A DNA stretch of 6,972 bases from UBA4661 sp002405405. Lineage in GTDB: Bacteria > Bacteroidota > Ignavibacteria > Kapaibacteriales > UBA4661. A program made the position numbers and the translations under genes. Location of the stretch: assembly GCA_036847245.1 (NCBI GenBank), contig DAIUAL010000185.1:1-6972 (forward strand). The letters are read 5' to 3'. Shown here in pieces: positions 1-5,825 of this stretch. The notes below the pieces were generated by a model that was given only the letters and a program-made list of their open reading frames with translations, searched no databases and had not been told where the DNA came from. The stretch's first letter is position 1. The number at the start of each line of letters is the position of its first letter.

Positions 1-738
1 AACTTAGGAGCGCGCATCAATAGTCGTGGTGAGGATAGTTCATTTGATCTTTTGCCCGATGGAACAGAAGGTGTTTTTATCTCAACGGATAGTGTTGAGA
101 TTGGCGCGGGAGTGTATCGTTTTGTCTTGGCTGAAGAGCAGAGACCCGGCAAAGTGAGCATGATACGGGGTACTCTTCGTGCATCGCAGGAAACTAATGA
201 TTCTACAATGTTTGTGGTGCAAGTGCGCAACAAAGAAACACAGGAAATTATCGCACAAGCCGATGCTTTTGGTGACGACCAAACATTTGTGTGTGCCATA
301 CCAAAGAGCACAGATGTGCTGGAAGTTGTTGCAACATCACCGCAAGGAAATTCGCGTGTGGTAGAGTGTTTCGCTTCGCATGATACGACGATTGTACTCG
401 ATTTTCAGAAAGAGAAAACGACGAAGTATGTGTATTTCCCAAGTGGCAGTGCTAAACTGCCTCGTCCGCAACGCGAAACCATGTGTGCCGTGATGGATCA
501 GTACATGCTGGCGAAACGCATTACGATTATTGGGCATACCGATGATCGCGGAAGCAAGCGGTACAATCTGACATTATCACGTAAACGTGCCGAAGCGGCA
601 AAACATGCTATGGAAGAAGTCGGTGTTGATACCGAAAAAATTACCATTATTGCCAAAGGACAATCAGAACCCGCTGTGCAGGGCAACTCGAAAGAAGCAC
701 GACAGAAAAATCGGCGCGTAGAGATTATCGTGGAATAA
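1..738 (+). CDS. OmpA-family peptidoglycan-binding envelope protein, 3' part (5' end outside window)
   Basis: Reading frame 1 is open from the first base, so the gene starts upstream; the TTG at 52 is only an internal codon. In order: residues ~1-50 have the pattern of a PD40 beta-propeller blade (NLGARIN... then LLPDG...); ~55-125 resemble a small beta-sandwich or carboxypeptidase-regulatory-like segment; ~140-245 form an OmpA C-terminal domain. In that domain GHTDD is followed 15 residues later by the Arg of LSRKRA, the spacing of the Asp/Arg pair that grips diaminopimelate in OmpA, and NRRVEI ends the fold. Known family role: anchoring the outer membrane or an envelope complex to peptidoglycan in the periplasm. 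The PD40-plus-OmpA layout is common in Bacteroidota, including T9SS-associated proteins such as PorE, but the rest of the protein would be needed to assign one. The gene ends in TAA and a hairpin terminator follows 37 bases later. Confidence 0.88.
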   Translation, partial: NLGARINSRGEDSSFDLLPDGTEGVFISTDSVEIGAGVYRFVLAEEQRPGKVSMIRGTLRASQETNDSTMFVVQVRNKETQEIIAQADAFGDDQTFVCAIPKSTDVLEVVATSPQGNSRVVECFASHDTTIVLDFQKEKTTKYVYFPSGSAKLPRPQRETMCAVMDQYMLAKRITIIGHTDDRGSKRYNLTLSRKRAEAAKHAMEEVGVDTEKITIIAKGQSEPAVQGNSKEARQKNRRVEIIVE

Positions 739-775
739 GTAGGGTGGTTTTAACAGTCATAGTGAAAGATACAGA

Positions 776-805
776 AAGGGGGCTGAGAAGCCCCCTTGTT
801 GTTTG
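776..805. terminator. Bidirectional intrinsic terminator between convergent genes
   Basis: A perfect 9-bp stem, AAGGGGGCT (776-784) with AGCCCCCTT (789-797), closes a GAGA tetraloop (GNRA type). On the plus strand it is followed by a T-rich tail (TGTTGTTTG), fitting the end of the OmpA-family gene. On the minus strand the stem is followed by TTTCTGTATCTTTC, so it can also end the convergent sorting-domain gene whose stop codon is at 816-818. The position between two convergent genes supports the call. Confidence 0.85.
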
Positions 806-815
806 TACATGTACA

Positions 816-1184
816 TCATCGCACCACCATCATTTTCTGCATACTGATACCTTTGGGCGTGGTGATACGCACATAGTATGCGCCGGGCGACCAACTCTGC
901 ACAGGTACGCGCAGTGCTTGTCCTTGCGGAGCTCGAAAATCCTCGTGGCTATACACGGTATGTCCCTGCGTATCAAAAATATCAATGCGGTAGGTGGTGC
1001 TACTTTGTGCAGGTAGTTGAATCTCGATCTCAGACATCGCAGGGTTGGGGGTAATTTGTATGTCGAGAGCAGTGCCATAATCATAGGTGGTGCTGGTAGC
1101 ACGTACGGGGGCTAAGTTGGGGAGAAAAGCCATTTGAGAACTTGACAACCTACTGAATGGCATTGCCGTCAAACCAAGAAAATC
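816..1184 (-). CDS. T9SS type A C-terminal sorting domain, in-frame 3' segment of the interrupted secreted protein
   Basis: The 123 codons after the TAG at 1185-1187 continue the frame of the upstream gene. A TTG at 1172 could be called a start, but there is no ribosome site and no signal peptide, so this is most likely not a gene of its own. Counting from that TTG, residues ~37-118 match the T9SS (Por) sorting domain: ITPNP near 40-44, a DTQG turn at 67-70, a GAYYVRI strand at 97-103 and a final QKMMVV strand before TGA. Family knowledge: this domain sends proteins through the T9SS outer-membrane translocon and is then removed or exchanged for a surface anchor. It is useless without an N-terminal signal peptide, which lies on the other side of the stop. 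The first ~35 residues look like the tail of the preceding propeller and a linker. Confidence 0.85.
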   Translation of the reverse strand, partial: DFLGLTAMPFSRLSSSQMAFLPNLAPVRATSTTYDYGTALDIQITPNPAMSEIEIQLPAQSSTTYRIDIFDTQGHTVYSHEDFRAPQGQALRVPVQSWSPGAYYVRITTPKGISMQKMMVVR

Positions 1185-1187
1185 CTA
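1185..1187 (-). other. In-frame TAG splitting the secreted propeller protein from its sorting domain
   Basis: On the minus strand the frame reads GYLLK, TAG, then DFLGL and on to the sorting domain with no change of phase (1187 to 1172 is exactly five codons). Without the stop, the gene 2339-816 would be one protein of about 507 residues with signal peptide, Asp-box repeats and T9SS domain, which is the normal architecture for such cargo. One base substitution of several sense codons (for example CAG, AAG, GAG, TGG) would create it. Confidence 0.85.
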
Positions 1188-2339
1188 TTTCAGTAAATAG
1201 CCCTTGCTTGTTTTTACAATCGGGTTAGCAATGACGCTCATGAAACGACCAGGTGTGTAGTATTCTGAGCAATCGGACATTGAAGACGCTGTCGCCTTTT
1301 GAAGACCAACTGCTCCTCCTGTGCAGAAAAGAGCTGAACTAAAACAAAAAGTGCAGGGAAAATCTCCATCAAGTTGCGATGCAAAGAATGCTATGGTATC
1401 GCCAATGACAGCTATCGAGTTTGATCCTCCCCATAGTGGAGCCACACGTGTGTAAGATGCTCCGGCATTACAAGTCATGAGAAAACCTGCAGAACGATCA
1501 ACTGTATCTATCCGTCGTGATAAAAAAATACTGGAGTCCATCATTTGCACATTTGCCAATCGTGAGCGAGGATAATAATATACACTGCCATTGGATTGAA
1601 TCTCAGAGTATTTGTATGTCAAGAACACACGCCAATTCCTGCCCTGATCCGCAGAATAAAATAAGACGGTATCGATACCATTAGTGTTGGGTAATGATTG
1701 AAATGTAACCGCATATAAACCTTTTGGAGTATATGTGCTATGAGCATCGTTACGAGTTTGTGCGTACAGCCCTGTAAAATCACCTTGCAACAATGATGTC
1801 TGAAATTTTTGCGTAATGCTATACACCGTATCAACATCGTTTTGCGAAAACACATTTGCTCGCCATCGAAAGAGTTGTTTTTGAGAAATGCCATACCAGT
1901 ACTGCCCATCGCCAACAACTTGTTGCATACTTATACCTGCTTTTTGCACTGCCTCCCATGCCAATGTTGTTGTATTCAAGCGATACGCTTTACTTGAGTA
2001 AGCATAGACTTCGCCATTGACAACGACAACCCCTTTCATAAAGGGATCGTCAATGCCATTATTGAGAGGTTGCCATGTCCAACCATAATCTATTGAGCGA
2101 AACATTCCCCAACCATAGCTTGAAGCATATACCGTGTCGCCATTGTTTGCCAATGAAGAGCACTTGTACACAGAGCCAACGAGTTGAGCCGTACGACAGC
2201 CATCAAAAAAAGTTGTCTGAGCAAGTGTATAATTGATTGCACAGAAGAACATCAGAGTGAAACAACACTGTCGAAGGCGAGGGAAGTATTGACACAAAGG
2301 GCGATGTTGCAAAGGGTAAGTCATGAGTATGGTATCCAT
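1185..2339 (-). CDS. Secreted Asp-box/BNR beta-propeller-like protein, N-terminal part (stops early at TAG)
   Basis: A 384-residue product. The N-terminus has a basic stretch, a hydrophobic core (CCFTLMFFCAINYTLAQ, ~25-41) and a likely signal-peptidase site near LAQ. Met at residue 6 (position 2324) is an alternative start; no ribosome site decides. The body has the repeating beta-strand texture of sortilin/YCF48-type propellers: SIDYGWTW and SADQGRNW are good Asp-boxes (S-x-D-x-G-x-x-W) and TCNAGASY is a decayed third. It is rich in Tyr, Ser and Asn, with several Cys near the end. Such propellers in FCB bacteria are usually exported cargo with no established function, so I assign none. The T9SS sorting domain expected at the C-terminus lies in the same frame just beyond the stop. 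As written, the product would reach the periplasm but lack the T9SS signal. Confidence 0.8.
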   Translation of the reverse strand: MDTILMTYPLQHRPLCQYFPRLRQCCFTLMFFCAINYTLAQTTFFDGCRTAQLVGSVYKCSSLANNGDTVYASSYGWGMFRSIDYGWTWQPLNNGIDDPFMKGVVVVNGEVYAYSSKAYRLNTTTLAWEAVQKAGISMQQVVGDGQYWYGISQKQLFRWRANVFSQNDVDTVYSITQKFQTSLLQGDFTGLYAQTRNDAHSTYTPKGLYAVTFQSLPNTNGIDTVLFYSADQGRNWRVFLTYKYSEIQSNGSVYYYPRSRLANVQMMDSSIFLSRRIDTVDRSAGFLMTCNAGASYTRVAPLWGGSNSIAVIGDTIAFFASQLDGDFPCTFCFSSALFCTGGAVGLQKATASSMSDCSEYYTPGRFMSVIANPIVKTSKGYLLK

Positions 2340-2395
2340 AACGTTGGTGTCTATGGTGTCAGAAGTGTTGGTGATTGCAAGATACTATTTCATTA

Positions 2396-2403
2396 CAAAA
2401 ATA
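2396..2403 (-). promoter_or_regulatory. Possible Bacteroidota-type -7 promoter element for the propeller gene
   Basis: The minus strand reads TATTTTTG, matching the TAnnTTTG -7 consensus known from Bacteroidota, 56 bases upstream of the ATG at 2339. I found no TTTG-type -33 element at the usual spacing (the nearest TTG is about 30 bases upstream), and the match is short, so this is tentative. Confidence 0.25.
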
Positions 2404-2439
2404 CTACTGTACGTGCCATGTTTTCTTGTAAAACAATGA

Positions 2440-2475
2440 ACGCTATGTTTAGCGTATGACTGATAGCAAAGCTAT
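2440..2475 (-). terminator. Pair of small hairpins downstream of ftsK, weak terminator candidate
   Basis: Two perfect small stems lie close together: ACGCTA/TAGCGT (2440-2455, 4-base loop) and ATAGC/GCTAT (2463-2475, 3-base loop). In the minus-strand direction, after ftsK, the last stem is followed by TCATTGTTTT, a loose T-rich tail. The stems are short and over 110 bases past the ftsK stop, so this could equally be a leader structure of the next gene or chance. Confidence 0.3.
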
Positions 2476-2587
2476 GTGCCACTCTTTTATTTATGTGTGT
2501 ACGCCATTCCCAACTACTTTTGCAGGAAAAGCAGGATCAAGCTTGTTGTTATGGAGGAATTGATTTCTCTCAGTGAGACTATCTTAT

Positions 2588-3733
2588 CTACAAATACGCT
2601 TCCAATTCGCTTTCGCTATCGAGCATAATTTCACGTGGGTTTTTTCCATCGAATGGTCCTAAAATGCCCGCTTCTTCGAGTTGATCGATAATGCGTGCCG
2701 CACGCGAATAGCCGACCTTGAGTTTACGTTGCACAAGCGAAGTAGATGCTTGCTGATGGCGCACCACTAAGCGCGCCGCTTCTTCAAACAAATCATCACG
2801 ATCATCTATATCGCCACTGTCGCCCCGTGCATTTTTCGTGGCAATACTTGGTAGGGTATAGGGTTGGGAATATCCTTTATGGATAGCTATATGATCTGTG
2901 ATTGCCTCGACTACGTCTGTGCTGAGATACGCATTCTGCAAACGCTGGGGCAGGGGGCTTGCACTGGTCAGGCAGAGCATATCACCATTGCCGATCAGGT
3001 GTTCTGCACCACTGGTGTCGAGGATCGTGCGTGAGTCAATTTTAGAAGCAACAGCATACGCTATACGTGCCGGAACATTCACCTTGATAATCCCCGTAAT
3101 GACATCCACTGATGGGCGTTGTGTGGCGATAACAAGATGAATACCCACTGCTCGTGCAAGCTGGGCAATGCGCACAATCGGTTCTTCGACATCATTCCCG
3201 GAAGTCATCATCAAGTCTGCCAATTCATCAATCACGACTACGATGTATGGCATCTCACGATGAACCATTTCAGTCGTATCGCGGAACTTTCCTTCGGCAA
3301 CTTTTTGGTTGTAATCCGCAATATTGCGTTGTCCAACTTTCGAGAGAACTTCATAGCGGCGTTCCATTTCAACAACGACTGCTTTGAGAACAATTACAGC
3401 ATTTTGCGGAGTTGTGATAATCTGTTCATTGATATCGGGTGATACCGCCAAGAAGTGCTTAATGAGCGGGCGATACGGTGTCATTTCCACTTTTTTCGGG
3501 TCGATAATCACGAACTTCAAATCCTTGGGGTGCATACGATAAATCAACGAACAGATAATCGTATTGATACCTACAGATTTCCCGGAGCCGGTCGAACCTG
3601 CAATCAGCAAGTGAGGCATTTTTGCAAGGTCAGCGCAATACACTTCGCCTGCAATCGTTTTGCCTAATGCCAAGGGTAATTTGAAACTTTTGTCTTTGAA
3701 TTTCGGTGAACGAAGAATACTACTATACCGCAC
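2588..3733 (-). CDS. ftsK: FtsK/SpoIIIE DNA translocase, C-terminal motor part (beta and gamma domains)
   Basis: This segment carries the ATPase core and DNA-recognition end of FtsK. Counting from the GTG at 3733: the end of the alpha domain (~1-30), Walker A GSTGSGKS at 46-53, a conserved DPKKVE segment near 78-83, Walker B VVVIDE at 165-170, the ATQRPSVDVITG motif, and a winged-helix gamma domain at ~314-371 (includes LKVGYSRAARIIDQLEEAG), which in the family reads KOPS-type polar sequences. It ends in TAG followed four codons later by a second in-frame TAG, a normal C-terminus. The GTG is very probably not a true start: the residues just before it (PSI, then VRYSS) continue the upstream half after a single TAA. 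In family terms the intact protein is a hexameric septal pump that moves chromosome termini to daughter cells and activates Xer recombination. Confidence 0.92.
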   Translation of the reverse strand: MRYSSILRSPKFKDKSFKLPLALGKTIAGEVYCADLAKMPHLLIAGSTGSGKSVGINTIICSLIYRMHPKDLKFVIIDPKKVEMTPYRPLIKHFLAVSPDINEQIITTPQNAVIVLKAVVVEMERRYEVLSKVGQRNIADYNQKVAEGKFRDTTEMVHREMPYIVVVIDELADLMMTSGNDVEEPIVRIAQLARAVGIHLVIATQRPSVDVITGIIKVNVPARIAYAVASKIDSRTILDTSGAEHLIGNGDMLCLTSASPLPQRLQNAYLSTDVVEAITDHIAIHKGYSQPYTLPSIATKNARGDSGDIDDRDDLFEEAARLVVRHQQASTSLVQRKLKVGYSRAARIIDQLEEAGILGPFDGKNPREIMLDSESELEAYL

Positions 3734-3742
3734 AATCGAAGG

Positions 3743-3745
3743 TTA
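3743..3745 (-). other. In-frame TAA splitting ftsK between the alpha and beta domains
   Basis: The minus strand reads ...VAVEIPNH, TAA, PSIVRYSS... in one unbroken frame (3745 to 3733 is four codons). In FtsK/SpoIIIE proteins the segment after E(I/V)PN runs straight on to a V-rich strand and then the LGK...DLAKMPHLL region, so exactly one residue is replaced by the stop. CAA, AAA or GAA are each one base away. Confidence 0.9.
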
Positions 3746-5515
3746 GTGGTTAGGAATTTCTACTGCTACGGTGCCACGTCCGGGAACAGGTGCAATGATT
3801 CGAATGCCGCGTGCTTTTAGCGCAAGGGCAATGTCATCGGAGAGATTCTCGATTTGCGATACTTTGATACCTGCGGCAGGAACAAATTCATACTGTGTTA
3901 CAACAGGACCCGGTGTAACCTGCACATCTTCGATTTCGATTTTAAAGGTGCGGAGTTTTTCTTGCAGTGCTTGTGCATTGTGTTTCAATTCTTCATCATC
4001 AACGGCATTGGTTTCATCTTCTTCGATGAGCAAATCAATCGTTGGCGGCACATAATGAATTTCTTCAATCGCCGGTACCGTGTTGAGCAGAACACGATCA
4101 TTGCTTTTTTCTTCTTCTTCTTGCTCTTGTACGGTCAAAGTCAGCGGACGTGCATTTGATGCTTGTTGCGATGGGCTCTGTGTTTTTTGTTCATGTGTTG
4201 AACCATGCGTTTCTTTTGCTCGGGTAAGAGATGTTGGTACGATAGGATCATCTATTGCATGAGCATCTGACTCTACCGACTTTGCTCGAATATCGGATTG
4301 TTCTTTTGAGATATGGCTTGATTGATCGTTCTGGACAAAAGTAGTTGGTTCTTGCTTGTTGAATTCTTGTCTGTTAGGTTCTTGTATAGGACGTTGAATA
4401 GCAATTGCAGCTTGCTGTATTGGAGGAGGTGAATCCACCACTGGTACTTGACCTTGTGGAGTTGTTTGCATCCGGTGTGGTGCCTGCTCATATTTCTGAA
4501 CAATATCGTCGAGATCTCCTGCTGTCCCTTGTTTTTCGGCATTACGGCGAATGATACGTGCAGGCTCGATTGCACGTTCGGTGGTCGTGCGCTCTTGAGT
4601 TTTGGGTTGCTGTGTTATGGGTACAGAAGGCGTTTGCACATCTTCATCGTACGGGGCATCGTCATGGTCGTCATGTGCAGAAGAATGAATATGAGTTTTT
4701 GTGCGATTATCCCACCGATCGCGAAGCTTTGCAATTTCTAATTGTAAACGCAGAAGAGATTTTTCAAGGGCGAGATCAATTCCCAATATCAGTGCAACGA
4801 TCATTGCGGTAAAAAACACGACAAGTGCACCAACCTTGCCAAGAAGCTGTGTGAAGATAGAGGCAAGGAATTGTCCTACTGCACCGCTCCACTCGGGACC
4901 AAGTTCCGGCATCCAGGAAATTTTTTGAATGGTTCCCATGACTGCGGCTGTCGCAATACCAAGTGCCAGTGCAAGCATCGAAGCCACATAGAGTCGATCA
5001 TGCAGTGTATCCTTGTACAAATGCTTGCTCCACACAAAAAGGAGAATAGGCAGGAGCAAAGCAGAAAAACCTATAGTATTGTTGAAGAAAAAATGAGCAA
5101 GAACGGCACCAAAAATTCCCAAAAGATTATGCACGGATTCTGCTTTCAGGCGTACAGCTTCATCACCGCGAAAAAGACCAATAAATTCTCGCAGGGATAA
5201 TGATGCATTTGCATCATCCATGCGGGAATACGACAGCAAGGCGATCATCAGAATAACACCCAGTACCGCCAGAGTGAGTCCGACAATTTGTCGTCTGCGC
5301 TTGTGGTCGTGAGGATTCGGAGCAGGCTCGGAAGATTGTTCTTGTACCGGTTTGCGTGTGCGTTGTGCAGGGTCGCGTTGTGGACGACCTTCGGACTGCG
5401 GCGATGAATGTTTGGTAGTGCGCGCCGAAGCATTCGGACTCTGCCCTTGAGTTGAACGTGATTGTTTTTCACGCCGAACGATGATCGGATCACCATCTTG
5501 AGAAAATTTTTGCAT
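3743..5515 (-). CDS. ftsK: FtsK/SpoIIIE DNA translocase, N-terminal membrane and linker part (stops early at TAA)
   Basis: From the ATG at 5515 this is 590 residues. Order of parts: a basic, Gln/Ser/Pro-rich cytoplasmic head (1-75); four hydrophobic segments at about 77-97, 129-162, 175-194 and 211-248, as in the FtsK membrane domain; a long hydrophilic Gln/Thr/Pro/Glu-rich linker (~270-480); then the start of the alpha domain (~495-590, including TPGPVVTQYEF and PVPGRGTVAVEIPN). A GTG at 5554 would add 13 residues (MRCTLLLIVIPCI); I prefer the ATG because FtsK heads normally start hydrophilic, but no ribosome site decides. The linker is rather long but within the family's wide range. Together with the downstream half the protein would be about 975 residues. 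FtsK is usually important for division, so a real break here would be costly to the cell. Confidence 0.9.
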   Translation of the reverse strand: MQKFSQDGDPIIVRREKQSRSTQGQSPNASARTTKHSSPQSEGRPQRDPAQRTRKPVQEQSSEPAPNPHDHKRRRQIVGLTLAVLGVILMIALLSYSRMDDANASLSLREFIGLFRGDEAVRLKAESVHNLLGIFGAVLAHFFFNNTIGFSALLLPILLFVWSKHLYKDTLHDRLYVASMLALALGIATAAVMGTIQKISWMPELGPEWSGAVGQFLASIFTQLLGKVGALVVFFTAMIVALILGIDLALEKSLLRLQLEIAKLRDRWDNRTKTHIHSSAHDDHDDAPYDEDVQTPSVPITQQPKTQERTTTERAIEPARIIRRNAEKQGTAGDLDDIVQKYEQAPHRMQTTPQGQVPVVDSPPPIQQAAIAIQRPIQEPNRQEFNKQEPTTFVQNDQSSHISKEQSDIRAKSVESDAHAIDDPIVPTSLTRAKETHGSTHEQKTQSPSQQASNARPLTLTVQEQEEEEKSNDRVLLNTVPAIEEIHYVPPTIDLLIEEDETNAVDDEELKHNAQALQEKLRTFKIEIEDVQVTPGPVVTQYEFVPAAGIKVSQIENLSDDIALALKARGIRIIAPVPGRGTVAVEIPNH

Positions 5516-5572
5516 GATGCACGGAATAACAATGAGTAAAAGAGTACAACGCACACCAACACCACAACCTTA

Positions 5573-5603
5573 CGCGCTACAACTGCAACAGCGCGATTTT
5601 TTT
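5573..5603 (+). terminator. Terminator-like hairpin with T-run, no matching upstream gene
   Basis: CGCGCT (5573-5578) pairs perfectly with AGCGCG (5590-5595) around an 11-base loop, then comes A and seven T (5597-5603). This is the form of a rightward intrinsic terminator, but every base to its left down to 2588 belongs to the leftward ftsK gene and its leader. It could stop antisense transcription through ftsK or end an unseen small RNA. Read leftwards it would be a structure in the ftsK 5' leader. Confidence 0.45.
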
Positions 5604-5666
5604 CAGTGTGGGTGGTCTATGTGTGTCCTCTTTGAGGGAGGAATGATTTATACTGCATCGGGAATT

Positions 5667-5680
5667 TACAACCCCTTGTA
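5667..5680. repeat. Inverted repeat, possible operator
   Basis: TACAA and TTGTA, perfect 5-base arms, flank CCCC. It lies centrally in the ftsK/acs divergent gap, where a regulator could bind, 6 bases from a second palindrome. Short AT-rich repeats of this kind also occur by chance. Confidence 0.3.
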
Positions 5681-5686
5681 CTTGTA

Positions 5687-5698
5687 GCAAAATTTTGC
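5687..5698. repeat. Perfect 12-bp palindrome, possible operator
   Basis: GCAAAATTTTGC is a perfect palindrome with no spacer, 6 bases after the TACAA/TTGTA repeat in the same divergent gap. With the outer T/A at 5685 and 5700 it looks like a dimeric binding site. No known regulator motif is recognised with certainty. Confidence 0.35.
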
Positions 5699-5825
5699 AA
5701 TACTTAGACTCATGCTTCATCGAATGACGAAAATTGGTTAATATGGTATGTCGTGCTCAAAAACTCATTGTTCAATGTTTTTCATCGTATTTTCTCAACA
5801 TCTTCTTTATCGTCTTTTTTGTTCT

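Larger units (their letters stand above)
2340..2587. other. Intergenic region between ftsK and the propeller gene
   Basis: This 248-base gap separates two minus-strand genes, and no credible gene lies in it. It holds two small hairpins (2440-2455 and 2463-2475, listed separately) and a possible promoter element at 2396-2403. Its length and content suggest the propeller gene is transcribed from its own promoter and not as part of an ftsK operon. Confidence 0.55.
5516..5825. other. Divergent intergenic region between ftsK and acs
   Basis: About 310 bases with no credible gene. It contains a terminator-like hairpin pointing rightwards (5573-5603), two palindromes (5667-5680 and 5687-5698), and upstream ATG codons at 5748 and 5775 in the acs frame. 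The minus strand has a TATAAA, but without a well-spaced -35 hexamer. A GGAGGA directly abutting an ATG (5643) opens a 14-codon frame, which I do not consider a gene. Promoters for both ftsK and acs should lie here. Confidence 0.5.

Noticed and set aside
816..1172. Reading the sorting-domain segment as an independent small gene starting at TTG 1172.
   Set aside because: It has no signal peptide or ribosome site, and it sits in the same frame five codons after the TAG that ends the secreted protein, so it is better seen as that gene's 3' part.
2184..2459. A 91-codon plus-strand frame overlapping the propeller gene start.
   Set aside because: It overlaps the signal-peptide region of a supported gene and its sequence has no recognisable features.
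2588..3733. A separately translated FtsK motor protein starting at GTG 3733.
   Set aside because: The GTG encodes a Val inside a conserved strand, there is no ribosome site, and the alpha domain would be left broken.
4080..5200. Several plus-strand open frames of 60-109 codons opposite ftsK.
   Set aside because: They are shadows of the conserved minus-strand ftsK frame, with no recognisable domains.
2588..5515. Global reassignment of TAA or TAG to an amino acid in this organism.
   Set aside because: Natural C-termini in this window use TAA (OmpA-like), TAG (FtsK, with a second TAG soon after) and TGA (sorting domain), so both codons still act as stops.
5643..5687. A 14-codon leader peptide (ATG to TAG) preceded by GGAGGA.
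   Set aside because: The purine run touches the ATG with no spacing, and the peptide has no codon run or feature typical of an attenuator.
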